A DNA stretch of 64,000 bases, taken from positions 62,001 through 126,000 of the forward strand of contig NZ_BTTW01000005.1 in NCBI RefSeq assembly GCF_036245865.1, read 5' to 3'. The position numbers and the translations under genes are program-made. Under the pieces are notes generated by a model. That model saw only the letters and a list, made by a program, of their open reading frames with translations, was not told the origin of the DNA and did not search any database. Shown here one piece after another: positions 51,201 to 59,583 of this stretch. Each line of letters starts with the position of its first letter. Position 1 is the first letter of the stretch. The DNA comes from Corallococcus caeni. Lineage in GTDB: Bacteria; Myxococcota; Myxococcia; Myxococcales; Myxococcaceae.

Positions 51201-52624
51201 AAGAGGCCTTCGCCTACATGCCCAACCTGATGCTGGGCCAGTACCGCAACCAGTACGTGCGCTTCCGCAACTCGGGCGTCCTGCCCCGGCCGCAGATGGA
51301 CGCTTCGCCCAGCATCGCCAACGTGGACCTGGGTGACCGCAACGACTGGAACAGCGGCATCAACTACACCTGGACGCCCGCGACCACGGAGCAGAAGCAG
51401 AAGGGTGCCAAGACGGTGCTCGTCTCCGCCACGGGCAAGGCCAGCCCGGTGGTCTTCGCGCTGGACATCACGAACCCGAGCGACACGTGGTACCCGCTGC
51501 CGCTGTGGGAGTTCAGCCTGGCGGACACGGACGTGACGTCCGCCTTCACCGCGGCGATCATCGCCGACCCCAGCAACCCCAAGACCGTGGTGATGCCGGA
51601 CAACTCGGGCTCCCGGCACGCGCCTTCCATCGCGCGCATCTCCTGGGGCTCCGCGGCGGACGCGGACCGGCGCTGGGTGGCGGTGGTGGGCACCGACTAC
51701 GAGCCGGGCGACTCGCGCGCGGGCGCCGTCTACATCCTCGACATGAAGACGGGCAAGCCGCTCCAGTACGGCAGCGGCCCCGGCGCCGCCAAGTACGCGG
51801 GCGTCGTCACCTTCGAGCAGGGCTCCGGCATCGCGGCGGAGACGGCGATGCTGGACCTGAACCAGGACGGCTCCTACGACGTCATGTACGTGCCCACGAC
51901 GGCCGGCAGCGTCTGGCGCGTCAACCTCAAGGACGTGAGCGCCTCCCGCAAGCTGGGCAGCCAGGTGAAGAAGTGCATGGTGGCCCACGCGTCGTCCGCG
52001 CTGGCGGGCCGCGCTGACGCGAACCAGACGCAGCTGGACCTGCAGGAGCTCTACTCCAACATGGCGGTGAAGCTCGTCGCCACGGACTCGGGCCCCGCGG
52101 TGCGCTTCTACTTCGGCACCAGCGACAACCCGGACAAGTACACGGACGGCTTCAAGGAAGCGGATCCCCAGCACCCCACGTACCAGTACCACCTGCTCGC
52201 CTTCGAGGACCCGGACCCCACCGGCAGCAAGCCGTGCGCGGAGCTCAAGCCGCTGTGGGTGCAGAAGATGGGCCCGGGCCAGAAGCTGTGGGGCGGCGTC
52301 GCGCTCAGCTCGGAGAACATCTACGCCGCGACCGCGGTGGGCACGGCCGCGGACATCTGCAGCCTGGTGGCGGACGCGAAGGGCGAGGCCTACACCGCCA
52401 ACCAGTCGAGCGGCGTGCTCGTCGGCGGCCAGGGGGCCCAGCTGGACGGCCACGCCATCTCCTCGCCGGTGGTCCACGACGAGCACCTCTTCGTGCTCAC
52501 GGCGACAGGTAAGATGAAGGTCAAGGGCGGAGAGAACTGGAACAACCAGGCCGGTACGAGCGGAGTGCCCCGCTCGCAGATCATGATGTGGGAACCGCTG
52601 CCCGACGGGAGACTGCCGCAATGA
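48299..52624 (+). CDS. pilY1: PilY1-type pilus tip adhesin/assembly protein
   Basis: 1441 residues with a signal peptide (cleavage after LTHA). The N-terminal half has a DUF4114 segment near 475-515 (GFEDLNGGGDRDFNDIVFMI), then a cysteine-rich stretch. The C-terminal half is the PilY1 beta-propeller with a calcium loop D-x-N-x-D-G-x-x-D at 1186-1194 (LDLNQDGSYDVMYVP). PilY1 sits at the pilus tip, supports extension and binds surfaces. The ATG at 48299 overlaps the tfcP stop (TGATG); a GTG one codon earlier is possible. Its stop overlaps the pilV start. Confidence 0.93.
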   Translation: MRTLFQRTLTALVLTVAMPSLTHAQQLCQDDLASDKQGTFKLGPDGLTVQNKTIELRDDGRLQLNTNLKRLDSENITFPFDQNVTIDYVYESAGASHSLGYMYMKDVVDAGYADAVTHQLLDKNGNGIADLHEAIYNLTPDDDSTFPAARRYIGKTRRCNKSFTSGGKNYMEPDLAMKGDCKATFKAKTDVTDGRPGRENDNIDNDWVGSNDVGGTDGDNGLFPYIPNLLEPAAPENDNEGLGRMVFLLADDDSDKTVHRQLGPVKDATEDNDGVPDYNVSQYDFRGLKLPAPPVGDPDYVNYNNINTGDRRVNLGLVEGGKEIVFFAVVYYDAEHNTSKDTVAPCLKRKPYTGNPVEDGKCLLHLQTSISVFFSKATWNMDQNFKAPVDNKVAERNIGCGYSDSCNSPTDAAACEIGTSGKKACGWLDQDTLNRLDTVAYKNLKMPMEGVTVPAPGAELTDPNAAKAMASMNYMPHVIVGAPTTDPFRWILGFEDLNGGGDRDFNDIVFMINKENGGGAKSNTVSSDVMNNEGDKLGPNFTITKVRFRRQDDVAPYATPGSPPTGIRTKPACTGPACPAVTACTKAPCWTEEVIGACTASGVKPTITYSIAVDCRVLDAGGVYQPNPTPTWVPVPFNNDKQYPDQEVEIDILALGLTGSQLCWKVDISSPSELCRPIIDNVDIGYQAVRSGSYARSSPSTLGNVAVWGVNETPGQNWGPGWNTEGTLPAAGTRTYDGSKDFTIRGRLYMQSLYDPGVAKTDPKLRWEAGRVMALSLAGSARKLYTMNNSGQRADVSAMGSTLLPDSLCNTYSEIDGRYLYDMNFDKTCTVTVSGNANDPYSDRQFLIDWLYGYENKKASQFRPWPVGGINLSTVAVAVPPYQDNWYQNAKGAERDTYRKNFMTPLKERPTRAFVGTMSGVLHSFKAGAFRNELNDGCVGGAQFRGYFVPTTCPSDKTQALRDYGDGEEAFAYMPNLMLGQYRNQYVRFRNSGVLPRPQMDASPSIANVDLGDRNDWNSGINYTWTPATTEQKQKGAKTVLVSATGKASPVVFALDITNPSDTWYPLPLWEFSLADTDVTSAFTAAIIADPSNPKTVVMPDNSGSRHAPSIARISWGSAADADRRWVAVVGTDYEPGDSRAGAVYILDMKTGKPLQYGSGPGAAKYAGVVTFEQGSGIAAETAMLDLNQDGSYDVMYVPTTAGSVWRVNLKDVSASRKLGSQVKKCMVAHASSALAGRADANQTQLDLQELYSNMAVKLVATDSGPAVRFYFGTSDNPDKYTDGFKEADPQHPTYQYHLLAFEDPDPTGSKPCAELKPLWVQKMGPGQKLWGGVALSSENIYAATAVGTAADICSLVADAKGEAYTANQSSGVLVGGQGAQLDGHAISSPVVHDEHLFVLTATGKMKVKGGENWNNQAGTSGVPRSQIMMWEPLPDGRLPQ

Positions 52625-53130
52625 AGCAGCGCGCCTCACGGGGTGTCACCCTGCTGGAAGTCATGGCCACCATGGCCGTCATGCTGGTGGGAGTCGCGGC
52701 GGCGATGACCGTGGTGAGCCAGACGACCCGCGCCAACCGCCGCACCCTGACCGCCAACCAGGCGCAGATCATCGCGGAGCAGACCCTGGAGAACATCCTC
52801 CAGGAGGGCTGCCAGGGTTCGGACACCTGCGCTACCGCGACGAACCAGACCTTCGACGTGTACCAGACGTCGGAGGGGCTCCTGCGGAACACGGTCCCGG
52901 CGAATCCGAACGTCGTCGCGCGCAAGTACACGGTGACCGTGGACGTGGACAACTCCAAGGTCCCCGCCACCATCGAGGATGGCAAGGCCGGTGAGCCGGC
53001 CATCACCCGCAACCTCGTGGGGACCACGGCGGGCACGCTCGTGAACGTGCGGGTGTCGGTGAGCTGGGATGAGCCGGGCATCCGCGCGGACCGGCAGATG
53101 GTGGTCCTCCAGAGTCGGATGGCACCATGA
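52621..53130 (+). CDS. pilV: Minor pilin PilV
   Basis: 169 residues. The prepilin leader is cut after Gly8 (MKQRASRG|VTLLEVMATMAVMLVGVAAA), with Glu at +5 and an N-methylated first residue expected. The C-terminal domain is short and beta-rich, with one CQGSDTC pair. Part of the tip complex that primes type IVa pilus assembly. It overlaps pilY1 and pilW by 4 bp (ATGA both sides), so the genes form one translationally coupled unit. Confidence 0.88.
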   Translation: MKQRASRGVTLLEVMATMAVMLVGVAAAMTVVSQTTRANRRTLTANQAQIIAEQTLENILQEGCQGSDTCATATNQTFDVYQTSEGLLRNTVPANPNVVARKYTVTVDVDNSKVPATIEDGKAGEPAITRNLVGTTAGTLVNVRVSVSWDEPGIRADRQMVVLQSRMAP

Positions 53131-54356
53131 GACCCTCCTCCCTCCACGACCGGGGCTTCACGCTCCTTGAAGTGATGATCGCCAGCGGTCTCGGGGTCAT
53201 CGTGCTCACCACGGGGCTGGTGGTGGGCACGCAGATGCAGAAGCGCGCCCTGTTCGAGGAACAGACGATGACCGCCCAGGTCACCGGGCGGGCCGTGAAG
53301 GAGCTGCTCACGCTGGACGTGTCCCGCGCCGGCACCGGCATGGGCAACACGCCCATCTCCTTCGACACCAACGACGAGCGCTCGGCCATCACGGTCTGGT
53401 CCAAGCCGGACCTGAAGACGGGCATCGGGACGACGCTGGGCGCGGACGCGACCTTCGAGCCGCCGCCCGCCGGGTTCCCGGCCTCGGACGCCCTCCAGCT
53501 CTACTGGGGGGACACGAACGGGATGATCACCCTGGCGACCTGCCCGTCGCTGTCCCGGGTCCGCGAAGAGGACGTCGCGACGGGCGTCACCTTCTGCACG
53601 CGCCCCAATCCCTCGACGGCCTTGGTGGACACCACCAACCCCACGCTCGCGGTGCTCGTCAGCGGGGGCAACAAGAAGGCCTGCCCCGTGCTGGTGGACA
53701 GCGTGCAGCAGGCCAACGCCAAGCTCGTCATCAAGGCGGCGACCGCCCAGGTCCCCCGCTCGGCCCTCTGCGCCAACAAGGACCTGTGGACGAAGGCGTC
53801 CGGCGACATCGAGAACTGGGTGGCCCTGCGGCTGAGCGGCGCGGCCTACCGGGTGAACTGGAAGGGCGGCATCCCCACCCTGGAGTACCGCGCGCCGAAC
53901 CAGACTGCCTGGTCGGTGTTGAGCCGTGACGTGGAGCAGCTCACCGTGCGCGAGGGCGTCGTCAACCTCACCGCTGGCGGGAACAACAAGCTGGATTGGT
54001 ACCCCGGCGACAACACGGTGACCCCCAGCGCCCCCCATCCGGCCATCTCCGACTGCACCGTGGCCCGCTACACCTCGGGCGCCTGCAAGTCGGACGACCG
54101 CGACTCGACGGGGACGGCCCTGCCGCCCGCGACGACGGTGCCCCAGGTCATCCAGCGCCTGCGCCAGCGGGTGCGCGAGCTGGAGGTGACGCTGGTCATC
54201 CGCACGCGGCGCATCAACCGGGACGCGGACATGACCGGCACGGATGAAGAGGGCCAGGCGAAGGACGGCTACACGCGGCGGCGCTACACCTTCCGGGTCG
54301 CGGCGCGCAACATGACGGTGGGCCTGACGCGGCCCCCGGCCCCGGTGACCCCATGA
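53127..54356 (+). CDS. pilW: Minor pilin PilW
   Basis: 409 residues. The leader is cut after Gly10 (HDRG|FTLLEVMIASGLGVIVLTTG), with Glu at +5. The large soluble domain has several Cys and a LEYRAPNQTAWSVLSRDVEQLTVREG segment typical of PilW/PulJ-like proteins. A long loop (KSDDRDSTGTALPPATT) precedes a C-terminal helix (QVIQRLRQRVRELEVTLVI). Part of the priming complex with PilV, PilX and FimU. ATGA overlaps at both ends. Confidence 0.88.
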   Translation: MRPSSLHDRGFTLLEVMIASGLGVIVLTTGLVVGTQMQKRALFEEQTMTAQVTGRAVKELLTLDVSRAGTGMGNTPISFDTNDERSAITVWSKPDLKTGIGTTLGADATFEPPPAGFPASDALQLYWGDTNGMITLATCPSLSRVREEDVATGVTFCTRPNPSTALVDTTNPTLAVLVSGGNKKACPVLVDSVQQANAKLVIKAATAQVPRSALCANKDLWTKASGDIENWVALRLSGAAYRVNWKGGIPTLEYRAPNQTAWSVLSRDVEQLTVREGVVNLTAGGNNKLDWYPGDNTVTPSAPHPAISDCTVARYTSGACKSDDRDSTGTALPPATTVPQVIQRLRQRVRELEVTLVIRTRRINRDADMTGTDEEGQAKDGYTRRRYTFRVAARNMTVGLTRPPAPVTP

Positions 54357-55048
54357 AGCAGACGCGTGGCATGACGTTGTTGGAGATGATGATCGCCCTG
54401 GCGGTGGTGGCCGTGCTCATCACCCTGGCGGTGGCGGGAATGCAGACCCGCATTGGCGGCCAGCGGGAGAGCATCGCCACGCGCGAGCTGTGGTCGTCCG
54501 CGCTGCGGGCCCGTCAGCTGGCCATCAGCACGAGCCAGCCGGTGCGCATCGTGGTGGAGCCCAACGTCACCCAGCCGGACGGCCGTCAGTACACCGTGGC
54601 GCGCTGGGAGCGGCTGAAGTGCGGTGACGACATCAACACGCCAGACGCGTGGGGCGTGGACAAGTGCCCCAGCACCACCTGCGTGAACAAGACCTGCCGC
54701 AACACGCCCGCGTGCTGCAGCGAAACGGGGCCGGACATCATCATCCCGTCCACGATGAACGCCTCGAACATCAACAACCTGTGCTTCCTGCCGGGCTCCG
54801 GCCGGCCGGCGCTCAACAAGATGGACTGCATGCAGGGCAAGCTCGGCCAGCCCGCGCTCGTCGCGGCGGCGGCGCCAACGGACGGTGCCATCCAGTTCCG
54901 CTTCACCTCCAACCGCGCCAAGAGCGTGCTGATGGTGGAGCCGCTGACGGGCCTGTCCAGCGTGATGGACTGCGACTCGTTGGCGGCCACCACCAGCGAC
55001 ACCAGCCGCAAGGACGTGCGGCTGGCGACGGCGTGCGCGGTGCCCTGA
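54353..55048 (+). CDS. fimU: Minor pilin FimU / GspH-like
   Basis: 231 residues. The leader is cut after Gly6 (MKQTRG|MTLLEMMIALAVVAVLITL), with Glu at +5. The next segment (RESIATRELWSSALRARQLAISTSQPVRIVV) is the GspH/FimT/FimU hallmark. The C-terminal domain holds six cysteines between about 100 and 125 (CPSTTCVNKTCRNTPACCS), more than usual for this family. Last gene of the operon, followed by a strong hairpin. Confidence 0.87.
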   Translation: MKQTRGMTLLEMMIALAVVAVLITLAVAGMQTRIGGQRESIATRELWSSALRARQLAISTSQPVRIVVEPNVTQPDGRQYTVARWERLKCGDDINTPDAWGVDKCPSTTCVNKTCRNTPACCSETGPDIIIPSTMNASNINNLCFLPGSGRPALNKMDCMQGKLGQPALVAAAAPTDGAIQFRFTSNRAKSVLMVEPLTGLSSVMDCDSLAATTSDTSRKDVRLATACAVP

Positions 55049-55060
55049 GGCTGTGACTTG

Positions 55061-55097
55061 CGCGCGCCCGGGGACCCTCGTGTGTCCCGGGCGCGCG
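55061..55097 (+). terminator. Terminator hairpin of the pilus operon
   Basis: A 12-bp perfect stem (CGCGCGCCCGGG / CCCGGGCGCGCG) encloses a 13-nt loop starting GACCCTC. It starts 12 bases after the fimU stop. No T-tract follows. Confidence 0.7.
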
Positions 55098-55162
55098 TGA
55101 GCCTCCCCGCCTGGCGGCCGTGCCCCGGCTCCCATGGACCCGACACGTGACCGCATCCAGCG

Positions 55163-55217
55163 TTGATTTGGGACAGGGCGCACCCTAATTAGCCGAGGGC
55201 CCCCACACGGGCCCTCG
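55163..55217 (+). promoter_or_regulatory. mfd promoter and start-codon-proximal inverted repeat
   Basis: TTGATT (55163-55168), 17 bp, then TAATTA (55186-55191), both AT-rich against a GC-rich background, form a plausible housekeeping promoter. A perfect 9-bp inverted repeat, CGAGGGCCC (55194-55202) / GGGCCCTCG (55209-55217), ends one base before the mfd ATG, where a ribosome-binding site would be. No Shine-Dalgarno sequence is seen. Confidence 0.45.
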
Positions 55218-55218
55218 A

Positions 55219-58200
55219 ATGGATACCTCCCTCCCCCCGAAATCCGACGGCACCTCCTGGCCCGGCGGCGCTCCCCCTCCCTCCGGTGACGCCTTCGCCC
55301 GGCTCCTGGCCTCCCTGCGCGCGGGGCACCGTGCGCGGACGCAGGGGGTGAAGGGCGCGGCGCGCGGCCACCTGCTCGCCCGCCTGCACCGCGAGCTGCG
55401 CGCGCCCCTGGTGTGCGTGGCCGCGGATGAAGAGGCGGCGGATGCGCTCGCGCACGACCTGGCCTTCTTCCTGGGCGGCACCGGCAGCCTGCTGGAGCCC
55501 CGCGTGCTGCGCCTGCCCGCGGACGAGGTGCTCCCGTACGACGAGCTGTCGCCGGAGGCGGGCCCCATCACGGAGCGGCTGGGCGCGCTGTTCCACCTGG
55601 CGCGCGGCACGCCGTTCCCCGCGCTGGTGCTGTCCTTGCGCGCGCTGCACCGCCGCGTGCTGCCGCTGGCGGTGATGGAGGGGCTGGCCCAGCGCGTGGA
55701 GGTGGGCCAGGACTTCGACCGCGACTCGCTGGCGCGGAAGCTCTCGCTGATGGGCTACCAGAACAGCCCGCTGGTGGAGGACAAGGGCACCTTCAGCGTG
55801 CGCGGCGGCCTGCTGGACGTCTTCAGCCCGCTGTACGAGCGGCCGGTGCGCCTGGAGTTCTTCGGGGACACCATCGAGTCCATCCGCGTCTTCGACCCGG
55901 AGTCGCAGCGCACCGTGGACGCGCTCAAGACCGTGGACCTGGTGCCCGCGCGCGAGCTGCTGCTCACCGACGACACCCGCCCGCGCGCCGAGGCCGCCGC
56001 CCGCGCGGTGGCGGACCGCATCAACCTGCCCACCATCAAGCTGCGCGAGCGGCTGGACGCGCTGCGGGAAGGCCTGCCCGGCTTCGGCCTGGAGGGGCTG
56101 CTGCCCGGCTTCTTCGAGGGCGGCCTGGCCACGGTGTTCGACTACCTGCGCGCGTGGGCCCCGGAGCCCGTCGTCTACCTGGACGACCCGGTGGGGCTGG
56201 ACCGCGCGCTGGAGGAGCTGTGGGCGGAGCTGGCCAAGGGCGTGGAGGAGGCGGACGCGCGCCAGGACCTCACCTACCCGCCGGAGCACCACTTCCTCAC
56301 GCGCGAGGGCGTGGCGGCGGGCCTCAAGGCCCTGCGCGTGGTGGAGGGCGGAGGCCTGTCGCTCTCGCAGTCCGAAGCGCCCGTGGCCTTCACCTTCGGC
56401 ACGACGCAGGACCTGCGCGAGGCCATCCTCGCGCACCACGGTGAGGAGGGCGCCCTCACCCCGCTGGTGGAGCGGCTCCAGCGCTGGCGTGACACCGGCG
56501 TGGCGTGCGCGGTGGCGTGCGGCACGCTCAGCCAGGCGGACCGGCTCAAGCGGCTCTTGCTGGACCGCTCCGTGATGGTGAAGGTGCACACAGAGCCGCT
56601 GCAGGACCCGGCGAAGCTCTATGAGCCGGCAATATGGGCGCACCTGTTCACCGGCGAGGTGAGCCACGGCTTCACCGACCCCGAAGGCCGGCTGGCGGTG
56701 CTGGCGGACGAAGAGATTTTCGGCGTCCGCTCGCGCCGCCGCGTCAAGCGCAGCAAGAAGCTGGACGCGTTCGCCGCGGGCTTCAAGGACCTGAAGGAAG
56801 GCGACCTCATCGTCCACACCGACTTCGGCATCGGGCGCTACGCGGGCCTGACGAAGATGGAGGTGCAGGGCGTGCCGGGGGACTTCCTCGTCCTGGAGTA
56901 CGCGGGGCGGGATAAAATCTACCTGCCGGTGGGCCGCATGCGGCTCATCCAGAAGTTCACCGGCGGGGACCCGGAGAAGGTCCAGCTGGACAAGCTGGGC
57001 ACGACGAGCTGGGAGAAGACGAAGAAGCGCGTCAAGGAGCAGCTGCTCAAGATGGCGGCGGAGCTCCTGCAGATGGCCGCCGCGCGCAAGGCGCACCCGG
57101 GCTACGCGTTCGCGCCGCCGGACCGCTACTTCGCCCAGTTCGAGGCGGACTTCGAGTTCGACGAGACGCCGGACCAGGCGAAGGCCATCGAGGACGTGCT
57201 CGCGGACATGCAGAAGGCGCAGCCAATGGACCGGCTCGTCTGCGGCGACGTGGGCTACGGCAAGACGGAGGTGGCCATGCGCGCCGCCTTCAAGGCCACG
57301 CTGGACCGCAAGCAGGTGGCGGTGCTGGTGCCCACCACGGTGCTGGCGCAGCAGCACTTCCATTCGTTCAAGAAGCGCTTCAAGGACTACCCCGTCACGG
57401 TGGAGGTGATCTCCGGCATCCGCAAGCCGCCGGAGATCCGCGACATCCTCCGCCGCGCCAAGGAGGGCAAGGTCGACATCGTCATCGGCACGCACAAGCT
57501 GCTGGCGGGCGACGTGTCCTTCAAGGACCTGGGGCTCCTGGTGGTGGACGAGGAGCAGCGCTTCGGCGTGAAGCAGAAGGAGGCCCTCAAGCGGCTGCGC
57601 ACACAGGTGGACGTGCTGACGCTGACGGCGACGCCCATTCCCCGCACGCTGCACATGAGCATGTCCGGCGTGCGCGACATGAGCATCATCGCCACGCCGC
57701 CGCAGGACCGCCGGGCCATCCGCACCTTCGTGATGAAGTACGACGAGGCCGCCATCAAGGAGGCCGTCGAGCGGGAGATCGCCCGGGGCGGCCAGGTCTT
57801 CTTCGTGCACAACCGCGTGGAATCCCTGCCCTCCATGGAGCAGGAGCTGAGGAAGCTGCTGCCCAACGTCTCCATCGGCGTGGCGCACGGCCAGATGGGC
57901 GAGGGGCAGCTGGAGAAGGTGATGCTCCAGTTCACGGAGCACAAGTTCCAGGTGCTGCTGTGCACGAGCATCATCGAGAGCGGCATCGACATCTCCAGCG
58001 CCAACACGATGATCGTCAACCGCGCGGACCAGTTCGGCCTGGCGCAGCTCTACCAGCTGCGCGGACGCGTGGGCCGCAGCAAGGAGCGCGCGTACGCGTA
58101 CCTGCTGGTGCCCACGCGCCGGCCGGTGACGAAGGACGCGCAGCGGCGCCTGGAGGTGCTCCAGAACTTCACGGAGCTGGGCGCGGGCTTCTCCATCGCC

Positions 58201-58803
58201 AGCCACGACCTGGAGATCCGCGGCGCGGGCAACCTGCTGGGTGAGAAGCAGTCCGGCGCCATCGCGGAGATCGGCTTCGACCTGTACGCGCAGCTGATGG
58301 AGGAGGCCGTCGCGGAGCTCCAGGGCATGCCGCCCAAGGTGCACGTGGAGCCGGACATCAACCTGCCCATGCCGGCGCTCATCCCCGACGACTACGTGGC
58401 GGACGTGCACCAGCGGCTGGTGTTCTACAAGCGCTTCAGCCAGGCCAGCCACCCGGACGAGGTGACGGACCTGCGCGCGGAGCTGGTGGACCGCTACGGC
58501 GAGGCGCCCGACGAGGTGGACGCCCTCTCCGAGGTGACGCTCCTCAAGATCGACATGCGCGAGCTGCGGCTGCGCGCGCTGGAGGCGGGCCCCGGCCGGC
58601 TGTCCCTGGCGCTGGGCGGCGACGCGCTGCTGGACGGCGCGAAGGTGGCGGGGCTGGTGCAGCGCTCCAAGGGCTTCTACCGGCTGACGCCGGACATGAA
58701 GCTCATCGCGCGCGTGCCCGCGGAGGTGAAGGGGCACGCGCTGCTGGCGGAGGCGCACAAGCTGCTGCGCGACGTGGGCACCTGCGCGCTGCCCCGGCAC
58801 TGA
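55219..58803 (+). CDS. mfd: Transcription-repair coupling factor
   Basis: 1194-residue ATP-dependent translocase that displaces RNA polymerase stalled at DNA damage and recruits UvrA. The N-terminal UvrB-like region includes PADEVLPYDELSPE. A CarD-like RNA-polymerase interaction domain lies near 525-575 (LKEGDLIVHTDFGIGRYAGL). The RecG-like motor has Walker A GDVGYGKTE near 675, DEEQ near 776 and motif VI QLYQLRGRVGRS. A TRCF C-terminal domain follows. Length is standard. The ATG is directly preceded by an inverted repeat and has no obvious Shine-Dalgarno sequence. Confidence 0.97.
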   Translation: MDTSLPPKSDGTSWPGGAPPPSGDAFARLLASLRAGHRARTQGVKGAARGHLLARLHRELRAPLVCVAADEEAADALAHDLAFFLGGTGSLLEPRVLRLPADEVLPYDELSPEAGPITERLGALFHLARGTPFPALVLSLRALHRRVLPLAVMEGLAQRVEVGQDFDRDSLARKLSLMGYQNSPLVEDKGTFSVRGGLLDVFSPLYERPVRLEFFGDTIESIRVFDPESQRTVDALKTVDLVPARELLLTDDTRPRAEAAARAVADRINLPTIKLRERLDALREGLPGFGLEGLLPGFFEGGLATVFDYLRAWAPEPVVYLDDPVGLDRALEELWAELAKGVEEADARQDLTYPPEHHFLTREGVAAGLKALRVVEGGGLSLSQSEAPVAFTFGTTQDLREAILAHHGEEGALTPLVERLQRWRDTGVACAVACGTLSQADRLKRLLLDRSVMVKVHTEPLQDPAKLYEPAIWAHLFTGEVSHGFTDPEGRLAVLADEEIFGVRSRRRVKRSKKLDAFAAGFKDLKEGDLIVHTDFGIGRYAGLTKMEVQGVPGDFLVLEYAGRDKIYLPVGRMRLIQKFTGGDPEKVQLDKLGTTSWEKTKKRVKEQLLKMAAELLQMAAARKAHPGYAFAPPDRYFAQFEADFEFDETPDQAKAIEDVLADMQKAQPMDRLVCGDVGYGKTEVAMRAAFKATLDRKQVAVLVPTTVLAQQHFHSFKKRFKDYPVTVEVISGIRKPPEIRDILRRAKEGKVDIVIGTHKLLAGDVSFKDLGLLVVDEEQRFGVKQKEALKRLRTQVDVLTLTATPIPRTLHMSMSGVRDMSIIATPPQDRRAIRTFVMKYDEAAIKEAVEREIARGGQVFFVHNRVESLPSMEQELRKLLPNVSIGVAHGQMGEGQLEKVMLQFTEHKFQVLLCTSIIESGIDISSANTMIVNRADQFGLAQLYQLRGRVGRSKERAYAYLLVPTRRPVTKDAQRRLEVLQNFTELGAGFSIASHDLEIRGAGNLLGEKQSGAIAEIGFDLYAQLMEEAVAELQGMPPKVHVEPDINLPMPALIPDDYVADVHQRLVFYKRFSQASHPDEVTDLRAELVDRYGEAPDEVDALSEVTLLKIDMRELRLRALEAGPGRLSLALGGDALLDGAKVAGLVQRSKGFYRLTPDMKLIARVPAEVKGHALLAEAHKLLRDVGTCALPRH

Positions 58804-58839
58804 CGCACGCGGGGGGACTTCAGCTAGGCTGGCCGCCGA

Positions 58840-59571
58840 ATGGCGATTGAGAAGGCGCTGTTGCTCATCGCGGACATCGGCGGCTACACGCGCTTCATGC
58901 GGCAGCACCGCTTCGGCCTCGCGCACGCGCAGGACACGGTGGCGCAGCTGCTGGAGGCCGTCATCGACGCGTCCGGCCGGTTCAAGCTGGCGAAGCTGGA
59001 AGGCGACGCGGCCTTCTTCTACGCCGTGGGCGACGACGTCACGCCGGTGGCCCGGCAGGTCGCGGCCATCCGCCGGGCCTTCCTGGCCCGCAAGGAGCAG
59101 CTCGTCATCGACCGCATGTGCCGGTGTGACGGGTGCACGCAGGTGGGCGCCCTGACGCTCAAGTTCGTGGCCCACGCCGGGGAGGTGGCCTTCCAGAAGG
59201 TGAAGCACCTCACGGAGCTGGCGGGGGTGGACGTCATCCTGGTGCACCGGATGCTGAAGAACGACGTGCCCGTGTCCGAGTACGTCCTGATGACGGACGC
59301 GGTGCACCAGGGCCTGGAGCCGGAGCTGCGTAAGCTCAGCCAGGGGCTGGAGCACGACTTCGAGGGCATGGGCCGCACGGCGACGCACTACCTGGACCTG
59401 AGCACGCTGGTGGCGAGCGTGCCCGCGCCGCGCCCAAGCCTGCCGCGCAAGCTGTGGCGCAAGCTGACGCTGGAGCTGCGCTCGCTGAAGTACGTGCTCG
59501 GCCTCAAGGAGGCGTGCGAGGGCTTCCGCAACGTCGAGGTCGTCGACGCCATCGTGCCGAAGAAGCCCTGA
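58840..59571 (+). CDS. DUF2652 protein with cyclase-like motifs
   Basis: 243 residues. The start LLLIADIGGYTRFM (Asp12) and KLAKLEGDAAFF (Asp56) match the two metal-binding aspartates of class III nucleotide cyclases. FVAHAGEV and AGVDVILVHRML align with later cyclase motifs. A Cys cluster (MCRCDGC, 94-99) is inserted between. The C-terminal 60 residues form a basic tail (PRKLWRKLTLELRS). Family members are annotated only as DUF2652. Either a nucleotide cyclase or a catalytically altered relative; not demonstrated. It begins 36 bases after the mfd stop, possibly in the same transcript. Confidence 0.75.
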   Translation: MAIEKALLLIADIGGYTRFMRQHRFGLAHAQDTVAQLLEAVIDASGRFKLAKLEGDAAFFYAVGDDVTPVARQVAAIRRAFLARKEQLVIDRMCRCDGCTQVGALTLKFVAHAGEVAFQKVKHLTELAGVDVILVHRMLKNDVPVSEYVLMTDAVHQGLEPELRKLSQGLEHDFEGMGRTATHYLDLSTLVASVPAPRPSLPRKLWRKLTLELRSLKYVLGLKEACEGFRNVEVVDAIVPKKP

Positions 59572-59583
59572 AGCGCCGCGCCC

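Noticed and set aside
55189-59388. Minus-strand open frame of about 1400 codons opposite mfd
   Set aside because: Entirely antisense to mfd and the DUF2652 gene. Its product is His/Arg/Leu-rich and matches no family.
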